Source: Phycisphaerae bacterium (GTDB lineage Bacteria; Planctomycetota; Phycisphaerae; Sedimentisphaerales; Anaerobacaceae). From it: a DNA stretch of 34,807 nt. Positions 6,466 through 13,586 of this stretch are shown one piece after another. Both the position numbers and the translations under genes were made by a program. Under the pieces are notes generated by a model. The model saw nothing but the letters and a program-made list of their open reading frames with translations. It was not told where the DNA came from and ran no database searches. Where the stretch lies: assembly GCA_016782755.1 (NCBI GenBank), contig JADHXY010000006.1:1-34807 (forward strand), read 5' to 3'. How positions within the stretch are numbered: the stretch's first letter is position 1; the number at the start of each line of letters is the position of its first letter.

Positions 6466-8706
6466 TTAAACAAGCGACCTTACTGCTGCAACGATTTTTT
6501 CGACGCTCGGAATACTTGCCAGTTCGAGTGGTTCACTCATTGGCGGAGGTACATCCGCAGCTCCAAGGTTCAGCGGTGCGGCATCAAGATAGTCAAAACC
6601 TGTCCTGCCGTCTTCGTATTTGTACTCGAAGAGCCGCCTGTTTATTTCAGCACCACTGCCGCACATCACAAAGCTCTCGCAAACAGTAATAAGTCTGCCG
6701 GTTTTTCTCACAGATCGAGCAACTGTATCGATATCCAACGGCTTTAACGTCCTGAGGTCAATTACTTCAGCATCGATACCGTATTTTTCTGCAAGCTCTT
6801 TTGCGGCTTGGAGTGCGAACATCGTCTGTCGGCTATAAGTTACGATTGTTGCATCCTTACCCTGCCTTTTGATATCAGCAACGCCGAGAGGTATAATATA
6901 TTCATCGGTCGGAACCGCACCCATCTGGCCGTAAGTTGCTTTATGCTCAATGAAGACAACTGGGTTGTCGCTTCTGATAGCTGCTTTTAACAATCCCTTG
7001 GCATCATAAGGCGTTGAAGGCATAACAACATAGAGGCCCGGAATATTCATTAACCATGGCTCGAGAGACTTTGAATGGTGGGCTGCTATACATCTTCCCA
7101 CGCCGCCTTCACTCCTGACCACCATCGGCACCTTTGCATGTCCGCCGAACATATAGCGATTGAAAGCACCATTGTGCATCAACTGATCCATTGCAATAGT
7201 AATAAAGTCAACGTACATCAGTTCTGCTATCGGACGCAGACCACGAATGGCTGCACCTACCGCTGAACCGACAATAGCTGCTTCTGAAATGGCTGTATCA
7301 ATCACACGATCCGTACCAAATTCGTCAACAAGACCCTTAGTTGCGCCATAAGCACCGCCATAAAGACCAACATCCTCACCTTCGATAATCACGTTCTTGT
7401 CACGACGCATTTCCTCGGCCTGGGCCTCGGCGATTACTTCCTTCATCATCAAAACATTCACACCATACTCATCTTTGATCTTGGCCTTTGATTTTTCGGT
7501 AATCTCTTTTTTGCTTTTGCCCTCAATAGTCTTAAGGGCAGCTTCAAAGGCATCAGTTGCCTCTAAAGCCTTTACCGCAGATTTCTTCTCAGCTTCAATC
7601 AGGCTTTGCGGATATGATTCCTCAACGTACACATCATTTGCTAATTCGGCAGGATCTGGCCATGCACTATCGATACCAAACTGCGTAGAGTCCTCGATCG
7701 TCTTCTCGGCTTTATCGCGTATAGCCCTGAGGTCTTCTTCGGTTGCCAGTTTCTCAGCCAAAAGCTTATCAGAAAGAACAGTAATAGGATCTTTTTCACG
7801 CCATTTTGCTTCTTCCTCTTTTGTCCGATAGGCACGAGGATCGCTTCGGCTATGACCATACCAGCGGTAACATTTTGCCTCGACCATCATCATCTTATTG
7901 TTCTTTCTGGCGTATTCAGCAGCTTCTCTAATCGCGATGAACACTGCGACAACATCTTGACCATCGACAATCATGGCCGGGACATCGTATGCGGCTGCTC
8001 TTTGAGCGATATCTTCGACATTGCTCGCCCTGCCAGCACCCTTAACCTCACTTGCAAAGAAAGGAACACTCATACCGTAAAGGTTATTTTCAACAATAGC
8101 GACCAAAGGAACATCAATCGTCGAAGCCATATTCATTGATTCATGAAAAGTACCGGTATTCGTCGAACCATCGCCAAAGAACGATAAGACAACTTTTCCG
8201 GTCTTCTTATATTTTTCAGCCAAGGCTGCACCAACAGCCGTCGGTTGGTTACCACCAACGATACCAGTAGAACCGATATTGTGACACTTATCAACATCGG
8301 CTATATGCATCGAACCGCCGCGGCCTTTGCAGTAACCGGTTTCCTTACCCATCAACTCTGCCATCATACGATTCCAATGAGTCTGACGTTCTTCTTCTGT
8401 TTGAGCATACTTGTTGCCGACGGCTCCGCAGTGTCCATGACCACGGTGAGTTGAACCAATGACATCACCTTTCTCAATCGCAGCCATAGCTCCGGTTGCC
8501 ACAGCTTCTTCACCTGCATAAAGGTGAGAAGCACCTTTTATTATGTTCTGACCAAGAAGATCGAATACCTTTTCTTCAAAAAAGCGTATTTCATGAATAG
8601 TTCTCAACCAATCCAATGCATCTTCCTTTTTAATCACCCCATCTTTGATCAGCGTAGCAATCTTGGGAGTAGCTTTCTTTCGCATGTCTTCAATTTTAAA
8701 ACCCAT
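6466..8706 (-). CDS. Fused E1 alpha-beta subunit of a pyruvate/acetoin-type dehydrogenase complex (746 aa)
   Basis: Residues 1-375 are an E1 alpha subunit: STHRGHGHC, GRGGSMHIAD, the thiamine diphosphate motif GDGSTN (178-183) with ENN at 206-208, and a phosphorylation-loop-like HSRSDPRAYR at 285-294. A charged K/E/A-rich linker (about 376-412) joins it to an E1 beta subunit (about 413-746) with IIEGEDVGLYGGAYG and DTAISEAAIVGSAVG. The enzyme decarboxylates a 2-oxoacid (or cleaves acetoin) and passes the acyl group to lipoyl-E2. In most bacteria alpha and beta are separate genes, and fused forms are known in some lineages. Similarity to AcoA is strong enough that acetoin cannot be excluded as substrate. 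It is the first gene of the operon, with AAGGAG seven bases before the ATG and the DeoR regulator divergent upstream. Confidence 0.88.
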   Translation of the reverse strand: MGFKIEDMRKKATPKIATLIKDGVIKKEDALDWLRTIHEIRFFEEKVFDLLGQNIIKGASHLYAGEEAVATGAMAAIEKGDVIGSTHRGHGHCGAVGNKYAQTEEERQTHWNRMMAELMGKETGYCKGRGGSMHIADVDKCHNIGSTGIVGGNQPTAVGAALAEKYKKTGKVVLSFFGDGSTNTGTFHESMNMASTIDVPLVAIVENNLYGMSVPFFASEVKGAGRASNVEDIAQRAAAYDVPAMIVDGQDVVAVFIAIREAAEYARKNNKMMMVEAKCYRWYGHSRSDPRAYRTKEEEAKWREKDPITVLSDKLLAEKLATEEDLRAIRDKAEKTIEDSTQFGIDSAWPDPAELANDVYVEESYPQSLIEAEKKSAVKALEATDAFEAALKTIEGKSKKEITEKSKAKIKDEYGVNVLMMKEVIAEAQAEEMRRDKNVIIEGEDVGLYGGAYGATKGLVDEFGTDRVIDTAISEAAIVGSAVGAAIRGLRPIAELMYVDFITIAMDQLMHNGAFNRYMFGGHAKVPMVVRSEGGVGRCIAAHHSKSLEPWLMNIPGLYVVMPSTPYDAKGLLKAAIRSDNPVVFIEHKATYGQMGAVPTDEYIIPLGVADIKRQGKDATIVTYSRQTMFALQAAKELAEKYGIDAEVIDLRTLKPLDIDTVARSVRKTGRLITVCESFVMCGSGAEINRRLFEYKYEDGRTGFDYLDAAPLNLGAADVPPPMSEPLELASIPSVEKIVAAVRSLV

Positions 8707-8761
8707 TAAAAAACTCCTTAGAACGTTAATAATACCAGTCTTTTAAACTTTTCGTACACCT

Positions 8762-8770
8762 AATATAGCA
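8762..8770 (-). promoter_or_regulatory. Candidate extended -10 promoter of the E1/E2/rhaB operon
   Basis: On the minus strand TGCTATATT forms an extended -10 element about 55 bases before the E1 start codon. A -35 match upstream is poor (a TTGTTT at 8788-8783 with a short 15-base spacer), which would be compatible with TGn-dependent recognition. This is pattern matching only. Confidence 0.35.
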
Positions 8771-8799
8771 CTTTTAGCATGAAAACAAAACTCAAAATA

Positions 8800-8852
8800 T
8801 TCGATTCGTAACTATTTATCAGCCCATAAATCACAAACAGTAACAAATCGAA
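8800..8852. promoter_or_regulatory. Candidate DeoR operator: inverted repeat TTCGATT...AATCGAA
   Basis: In the 239-base gap between the divergent E1 operon and deoR, TTCGATT at 8800-8806 is mirrored by AATCGAA at 8846-8852, with half-site centres 46 bases apart. The position between both promoters, and the TTCG/CGAA core shared with known DeoR/GlpR-type operators, make it a plausible autoregulatory site. Confidence 0.4.
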
Positions 8853-8862
8853 CATTTTTTTA

Positions 8863-8891
8863 TTGATTTCTGAACCATACTTAAATAAAAT
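8863..8891 (+). promoter_or_regulatory. Candidate sigma-70-type promoter of the deoR-family gene
   Basis: TTGATT at 8863-8868 and TAAAAT at 8886-8891 are separated by exactly 17 bases. A start site near 8898 would leave a leader of about 48 bases before the GTG at 8946. The right half of the inverted repeat ends 10 bases before the -35. Confidence 0.45.
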
Positions 8892-8945
8892 TTAAGTTGT
8901 CAAAGGATACTCAATTAAAATGAATTGATATTAGAGGGCACAAAA

Positions 8946-9755
8946 GTGGGTTTATTAGCAGAAAAAAGATATAATTACATCCTGACTGAACTAAGGAACA
9001 ATGGAAAAATTTTAGTTGGTAACATTGCTAAAACTCTCGGTGTTACCGAAGTAACCATTCGCAGAGACCTTTTGCATTTGCAAAAAGACGGATTGCTCAA
9101 AAAAACCTACGGCGGAGCTGTATTATCAGAACCCGACTTAAACACCTCGACTCATTTCAGGCAGACCAGAAACCTAAAAGCAAAAAAAATCATAGGAAAA
9201 TTGGCAAGCGAACTTATCGAAGACGGCGACATACTCTATTTCGAAGCGGGCACTACATGTTATGAGATTCTTCCTTATCTTGACGGGTACAAAGACCTTA
9301 CGATCATAGTTAATTCGCTTTACCTTATGAGCGGACTTCATGAAATGGCAAACCATAAAGTAATAATAATAGGCGGCCAGTACAGGCCGGAAAGAATGGA
9401 TATGGTCGGACCAACAGCAGAAGCAACCATTTCTCAACTCGGCGGTTTTAAGGCTTTTACCGGAGCTGACGACATAAGCATACACTCCGGCATCAGCGGT
9501 GCGGACGTAGTTACGGTCGGCTTTGCAAAACTCATCCTTCAACGAGCTTCGCAGGTTGTCTTCGTCGGTGACCATACAAAATTCAACAAGCCGGCACTAT
9601 ACAAAATAGCCGACATAGACCATCTCGACTACATAGTGACAGATATCAAACCCTCGGATCAGTGGCTGAAAACCTGCGAGCAAAACAACATAAAATTAAT
9701 CCATCCCGACGATAAAGCCCAATCTGCCACACAAAGTAAAAACGTATGGGCTTAA
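8946..9755 (+). CDS. DeoR-family transcriptional regulator (269 aa)
   Basis: An N-terminal DeoR winged helix (residues 5-60) carries the family signature VTEVTIRRDLLHLQKDGLL followed by KTYGGAVL. The C-terminal DeoRC effector domain shows YFEAGTTCYEI, VNSLYLM, the glycine pair of IIGGQY, FVGDHTKFNK and a terminal VTDIKPSDQWL. Members usually sense a phosphorylated sugar and repress catabolic operons. I start it at GTG 8946, seven bases after a GAGGG site. An upstream TTG at 8925 would add seven residues but has no good ribosome site. It is divergent from the deoxysugar operon and convergent with mtaC (41 bases between stops). It probably controls the E1/E2/rhaB operon through the intergenic region. 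A decayed copy of its 3' end occurs at 13408-13551. Confidence 0.9.
   Translation: MGLLAEKRYNYILTELRNNGKILVGNIAKTLGVTEVTIRRDLLHLQKDGLLKKTYGGAVLSEPDLNTSTHFRQTRNLKAKKIIGKLASELIEDGDILYFEAGTTCYEILPYLDGYKDLTIIVNSLYLMSGLHEMANHKVIIIGGQYRPERMDMVGPTAEATISQLGGFKAFTGADDISIHSGISGADVVTVGFAKLILQRASQVVFVGDHTKFNKPALYKIADIDHLDYIVTDIKPSDQWLKTCEQNNIKLIHPDDKAQSATQSKNVWA
9612..9700 (+). repeat. Left copy of direct repeat: 3' part of deoR, matched at 13429-13517
   Basis: These bases of the deoR 3' end are repeated in the same orientation about 3.8 kb downstream, with roughly 86% identity by eye. The match includes a perfect 38-base block (9663-9700 and 13480-13517). The two copies bracket mtaC, mtaB and the AraC-type regulator. 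Confidence 0.85.
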
Positions 9756-9796
9756 CCCACAAAAGGGCAAACCAAGGGAATTTAAGCAAACTTGCG

Positions 9797-10426
9797 TTAC
9801 GCTACAACAAGATCCATCGCCAGATCAACCGCCGAAGCCGCATCCGGAGCATACCCATCGGCCTGTATTTTGTCCGAGTATGCCTGAGTAATCGGTGCGC
9901 CGCCTATCATTATCTTAGCTTCTACACCGGCATTCCGCAGTGCCTGAATGGTTTTTTCCATGGCAGGCATTGTAGTGGTCAACAGAGCACTTAAACCTAT
10001 CAATTTGGCTCCACTGCTCCTGGCCTTTTCCACAAATGCATCTGGTGAAACATCCACACCGGCATCGACAACCTCAAAACCATTACCCTTGAGCATCATT
10101 ATAACAAGATTCTTCCCTATATCGTGCAAATCACCCTGTACCGTTCCGATAAGGGCCTTTCCGACGGGCTCGACCCCAGCCTCGGTCAGCTTGGGCTCGA
10201 GCACTTCCATTGCTGATTTCATCGCTCTAGCAGCTATAAGAACCTCAGGAATATAAACTTCATTAGCCTTGAAACGCTTTCCAATCACGCCCATTCCTGC
10301 AACCAAACCGTCATTTAGTACCTTTTGTGGTTCAACACCTTCATCCAACGCTTTTTTTGTCACTTCTACCGCAGTCTTCATATCACCTTTGATAATCGCA
10401 TCTGCCAAATCTTTCATATCAGCCAT
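9797..10426 (-). CDS. MtaC-like corrinoid (cobalamin-binding) methyltransferase protein
   Basis: The 209-residue protein has the two-domain build of corrinoid proteins such as MtaC and MtbC. A helical cap domain comes first (about 1-85, with NDGLVAGMGVIGKRF and VYIPEVLIAARAM). A Rossmann-like B12 domain follows, with GDLHDIGKN where H101 would be the lower cobalt ligand (D99-x-H101-xx-G104), then GLSALLTTT and IMIGGAP. It should carry a methyl group from a substrate-specific methyltransferase to an acceptor. It lies 50 bases downstream of the mtaB-like gene, with AGGAG eight bases before the ATG, so the pair is an operon. No second methyltransferase (MtaA-like, or a tetrahydrofolate-specific one) or reactivation protein is in the window. 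MtaC is the likeliest class because of its partner. A generic corrinoid protein is the alternative. Confidence 0.85.
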   Translation of the reverse strand: MADMKDLADAIIKGDMKTAVEVTKKALDEGVEPQKVLNDGLVAGMGVIGKRFKANEVYIPEVLIAARAMKSAMEVLEPKLTEAGVEPVGKALIGTVQGDLHDIGKNLVIMMLKGNGFEVVDAGVDVSPDAFVEKARSSGAKLIGLSALLTTTMPAMEKTIQALRNAGVEAKIMIGGAPITQAYSDKIQADGYAPDAASAVDLAMDLVVA

Positions 10427-10476
10427 TTGTTGATCTCCTACAAAACAACAATTCCATCTCTATAAATTTACTCGTC

Positions 10477-11853
10477 TTAAATTCCATATTCAGCCGGCAA
10501 GAATTTACCTCTGAATTCCGGTCTCTGCAGCATTTGCTCTATCAGTTGTTCTTCATCTTCTGGCAACGTCTCTAACTGTTGCTCTATCATATCGAGCCAT
10601 TTCAGTTCGTTTTCTTTTATTTTCACTTTCCCTTCCCGGCTGTCTCGCTTAAGTACTTCCGTCGCCGACCGGGCCGCTTCAAGGCTCTGCTCATAAGGGT
10701 TATCCTGAGCAATGATTCTTTCGCTTATTTCCAGCACAATCTCCGGCTTCAGGACGTAAGCTTGTGGATCCAGCGGTGAGTCAGATTCACTAAGCCAGTC
10801 ACGCAATCGAATTATACTTTCAATTCCCTCAGAAGCAGCCACATTCATAAGCCGGCAGTCATAAGCAAGTTGTTCCATTGAAACCGTGGGAGCGTTAGCA
10901 CTCAACATGCGGATATTCTGTGTACTTTCATTCGACCAGCAGTCACATACCGCCTGACTTACGTTACCAACCGGTGACAGATGAGCACATGCCGCCGATT
11001 TACCTTCCATTGATATTGGAACTCCAGCTATCGCTTTGAGGTAAGGCCCTTCGTAGGCACAGTCTTTGGTCGGGCCCTTCGCTCCCTGTCTAATCGCTAC
11101 CAGGCTGCGAGGCACGGATATTACTCGAACTATAGCAGCAAATACGCGAGGTATCATATTCTGTTCTGCCAGAACCATAGCCGTATTTGCAAAGCCGCAA
11201 GCCGAGTCCCCGCTGGGAACAACACCCGTCCGATTACAATAATCAGTAATGTGATTCCACAAAAACTCCATATCCCTGGCTCCCAGCACACCCAGCGCAA
11301 ATATAGAAGCGCCCACATCACAGTTCACCAATGCCTCATCGCCGATCTCCTTGCCCCCGGTGGACTCTATAGCAATAAGATCTGCCCCTGCTTCGGCACT
11401 ACCTTCTAATATTCCGCAAAGATTGCCCCAGTATTTGCCGCTGCGCATAAGAGGCGGCCTATTGAATTCTCTTACGTCATTTATAGTAAGACGAAGTGCC
11501 GATTTCAGGCCGTAGTCCCTATAGCACCGATCCATTTTGTCCGCCAGAAGACGCGTTATTTCCAGACCCCACTGTGGCCGGTTAGTCATCTCCGGCAGAG
11601 TCTCGAATTCAACTAACAATTGCGGAACTTCAAGACGAACTGCTCTTTTGAGCACACCGTCAATTATTTCCTCGTATTGCTTGATAACCTCACACCAATT
11701 TTTATCGTCGATAGTCATCATGGGCAATGTAAAGTTTATCTCCGGGATTACCTGCCCGGCTCCAATTTCAACCTCCCGGCCACACCTGACAACAGAGGGT
11801 GCTTTGCCGTACAAAAAGTTCTCAATTTTATTAATTTTTAGTGTATTGGCCAT
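10477..11853 (-). CDS. mtaB: Methanol:corrinoid methyltransferase, MtaB family
   Basis: This zinc enzyme transfers the methyl group of methanol to the cobalt of its MtaC partner. The 458-residue length and the N-terminal REVEIGAGQVIPEINF fit MtaB. Three candidate zinc ligands sit in conserved settings: E163 in AIESTGGKE, C219 in SGDSACGFANTAM and C265 in PTKDCAYEGPYLK. These correspond to the E164/C220/C269 set known in Methanosarcina MtaB. The later SMEGKSAACAHLSPVGN block is also conserved. The gene starts at ATG 11853 with AGAGGG seven bases upstream and is divergent from an AraC/PocR regulator. In anaerobic bacteria such systems feed methanol into one-carbon metabolism. Here the methanol could come from polysaccharide methyl esters (inference). 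A related methoxy substrate is possible. Confidence 0.87.
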   Translation of the reverse strand: MANTLKINKIENFLYGKAPSVVRCGREVEIGAGQVIPEINFTLPMMTIDDKNWCEVIKQYEEIIDGVLKRAVRLEVPQLLVEFETLPEMTNRPQWGLEITRLLADKMDRCYRDYGLKSALRLTINDVREFNRPPLMRSGKYWGNLCGILEGSAEAGADLIAIESTGGKEIGDEALVNCDVGASIFALGVLGARDMEFLWNHITDYCNRTGVVPSGDSACGFANTAMVLAEQNMIPRVFAAIVRVISVPRSLVAIRQGAKGPTKDCAYEGPYLKAIAGVPISMEGKSAACAHLSPVGNVSQAVCDCWSNESTQNIRMLSANAPTVSMEQLAYDCRLMNVAASEGIESIIRLRDWLSESDSPLDPQAYVLKPEIVLEISERIIAQDNPYEQSLEAARSATEVLKRDSREGKVKIKENELKWLDMIEQQLETLPEDEEQLIEQMLQRPEFRGKFLPAEYGI

Positions 11854-12021
11854 AATTATGCCCTCTGATTAATGAAATTGGTTTCTCTCAAGACTTCAAG
11901 ACGATTGTATCCTAACAAAAACACCTCATCTATTCTTCCAATATTTTGCTGTAATCTTGAACTATTCTGCTAATATTTTTTAAAAAATAAGCCCAAAAGC
12001 GTTTTCAAAAGCCCCCTAAGA

Positions 12022-12057
12022 AACAATTTGCATTGTTAGTTGCTATTATTGTACAAT
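12022..12057. promoter_or_regulatory. Two short palindromes between mtaB and its divergent regulator
   Basis: AACAAT-TTGC-ATTGTT (12022-12037) is a perfect six-base inverted repeat, and ATTGTACAAT (12048-12057) is a ten-base palindrome sharing the ACAAT/ATTGT core. They lie 40-75 bases before the AraC-type start and are the best operator candidates in the 244-base divergent gap. A 16-base T6A6 palindrome at 11974-11989 is AT-rich and less informative. A TACAAT -10 candidate for mtaB lies on the minus strand at 11909-11904, with no clear -35. Confidence 0.35.
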
Positions 12058-12097
12058 GTTGCTGCTAAATGATTCACTTATCGGAGACTAAATACAG

Positions 12098-13378
12098 ATG
12101 GCCGATACAAAAAACAAAAAAACTTTGCTTACTAAAAAAGAGTTTCTTCGCATAAGCCAGACATTTGCCAACAATTTTAATATGCCGATTGAACCGCTGG
12201 GTATCACAGGAAGGCCACTTAGGGGCTTAAATTGTTGCTGTCCTAAGCCAACCTTTTGCAAACTCATTGACGCAACCACACAAGGCCATAATCGCTGCGT
12301 ACAGGACAGGCTCCGTAGCATGCAAATGGCTTTTGAGACCGGTCAGGCGTATATATCCATCTGTCATGCCGGAATATTTAGCGTCTGCGTCCCAGTCATG
12401 GATGGGGACGACCCCCTTGGCGGCCTTTTTTTCGGTAAGTGTCTAACCCAGCCCCTGAATATAGTTACCGATAACGACATAGAAAAAAGGCTCCGCGATT
12501 TGCCTATCGACTGGAGCAATGTCCTCGTGGCCGCGGATAAACTTGATATAGTGCCAACACGCACCATACACGAAGCCGCCGAGTTTCTCTACATAATTCT
12601 TTACCAGAATACCAATCTCGACCCTCGCATCATAAAATGGCAGCAAAATAAGACCCAGCAGCAAGCCCGCATCGGTGAATATATACAGCAGGTTAAGGGT
12701 CGGGCTGAAACCATTAAATATCCATATCACATTGAGCGCGAACTCATGAACTGTGTCAAAATGGGCGATAAAGCTGGAGCCAAAGATATACTAAATTCCA
12801 TACTTGGCAGCATCGTGGTGCAAAACCCCGGGAGCTTAAATATATTAAAGGCAAGGGTCGTCGAGCTTTTATCTATCCTGTGCAGATCCGCCGCTGAGGC
12901 CGGGGTGGATATCAATTTACTGCTGAAAAGAAATTCCGGCTACATCAGCGGAGCTATCCAAATCGACTCACAGCAGGACCTTTGCGCATGGCTCGCCCAG
13001 GCGATTACCGAATTCATCGAAAGTGTTTACGAGATACAGGATACATCGAGGATCAGTAGGCTTAACCCTGTTATCGATTTTATCCAGAAAAACTACACCA
13101 AAAATCTGACTATTGCCGACATTGCTGAAGCTGCTTACCTGAGTCCTTCCCGGCTGGCCCATGTATTCAAGGAGCAAACAGGCCAGACCATCATTGAATA
13201 CCTAAACCGCATCCGTATCAACCAAGCAAAACTCCTTCTATCAACTACAGATGAAAATTGTACCCAAATATGCTTTCAGGTAGGATATAACAACCAAAGT
13301 TATTTCAACAGGATTTTTAAAAAAGTCACGGGAGTTACTCCAAAAAATTTCAGATTAACCGTCCGGGAATCTAACTAA
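12098..13378 (+). CDS. AraC-family regulator with N-terminal PocR-like sensor domain (426 aa)
   Basis: Residues 12-120 resemble the PocR ligand-binding domain: an RGLNCCCPKPTFCKL cluster, a second cysteine in GHNRCVQD, SICHAGIFSVCVPV and GGLFFGKC. The cysteines at 46-48, 54, 67, 89, 97 and 115 could bind a metal or corrinoid-type ligand (inference). The C-terminal 100 residues are a double helix-turn-helix AraC domain, with NLTIADIAEAAYLSPSRLAHVFK and then ICFQVGYNNQSYFNRIFKKVTG. The ATG at 12098 follows a GGAG site by 11 bases. It is divergent from mtaB, so it most likely activates mtaBC in response to methanol or a related small molecule. PocR itself senses 1,2-propanediol in Salmonella, and that compound is a possible product of fucose/rhamnose fermentation, so a diol ligand must also be considered. 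Confidence 0.88.
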   Translation: MADTKNKKTLLTKKEFLRISQTFANNFNMPIEPLGITGRPLRGLNCCCPKPTFCKLIDATTQGHNRCVQDRLRSMQMAFETGQAYISICHAGIFSVCVPVMDGDDPLGGLFFGKCLTQPLNIVTDNDIEKRLRDLPIDWSNVLVAADKLDIVPTRTIHEAAEFLYIILYQNTNLDPRIIKWQQNKTQQQARIGEYIQQVKGRAETIKYPYHIERELMNCVKMGDKAGAKDILNSILGSIVVQNPGSLNILKARVVELLSILCRSAAEAGVDINLLLKRNSGYISGAIQIDSQQDLCAWLAQAITEFIESVYEIQDTSRISRLNPVIDFIQKNYTKNLTIADIAEAAYLSPSRLAHVFKEQTGQTIIEYLNRIRINQAKLLLSTTDENCTQICFQVGYNNQSYFNRIFKKVTGVTPKNFRLTVRESN

Positions 13379-13407
13379 AATGTGGTTTTGTATATTTATC
13401 AAAATAA

Positions 13408-13551
13408 CCTCTGACGATATACCGCCCTAACATAGATCAGCTCGACTACATAGTAACAGATATCAAGCCGTCAAACCAATGGCTGAAAACCTGCGAGCAA
13501 AACAACATAAAATTAATTTATGCCAATGGTCAAAATCAAACTGCTGTGTAA
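13408..13551 (+). pseudogene. Decayed 3' fragment of a deoR-family gene
   Basis: An open stretch of 47 codons ending at TAA 13549-13551 reads DQLDYIVTDIKPSNQWLK and then TCEQNNIKLI. This matches the C-terminus of the regulator at 8946-9755 almost residue for residue, with close DNA identity from about 13429 to 13517. A stop codon at 13405 closes the frame upstream, and no DNA-binding domain is present. It lies between the AraC-type gene and the first sulfatase. It is either the far copy of a direct repeat made when the mta module entered, or the relic of a second regulator that once controlled the sulfatase cluster. Confidence 0.85.
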
Positions 13552-13586
13552 ATCAATACCTTCAGAATTCGGGCACTGCCGTTGTT

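Noticed and set aside
1-8706. Planctomycete-type bacterial microcompartment locus for fucose/rhamnose
   Set aside because: No BMC shell protein, phosphotransacylase or CoA-acylating aldehyde dehydrogenase is present in the window. It could lie past the left edge but cannot be claimed.
9736-9796. Bidirectional terminator between deoR and mtaC
   Set aside because: Only weak stems (TGGG/CCCA and GCTTAA/TTAAGC) without a T-run were found, which is not enough to call an intrinsic terminator.
11974-11989. T6A6 palindrome as a terminator or operator
   Set aside because: It is purely AT, sits in an AT-rich divergent gap with no GC stem, and such runs arise easily by chance.
9612-13551. Mobile element (transposase/IS or integrase) as cause of the deoR direct repeat
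   Set aside because: No transposase or integrase gene and no terminal inverted repeats are visible between the copies. Only the repeat itself can be reported.
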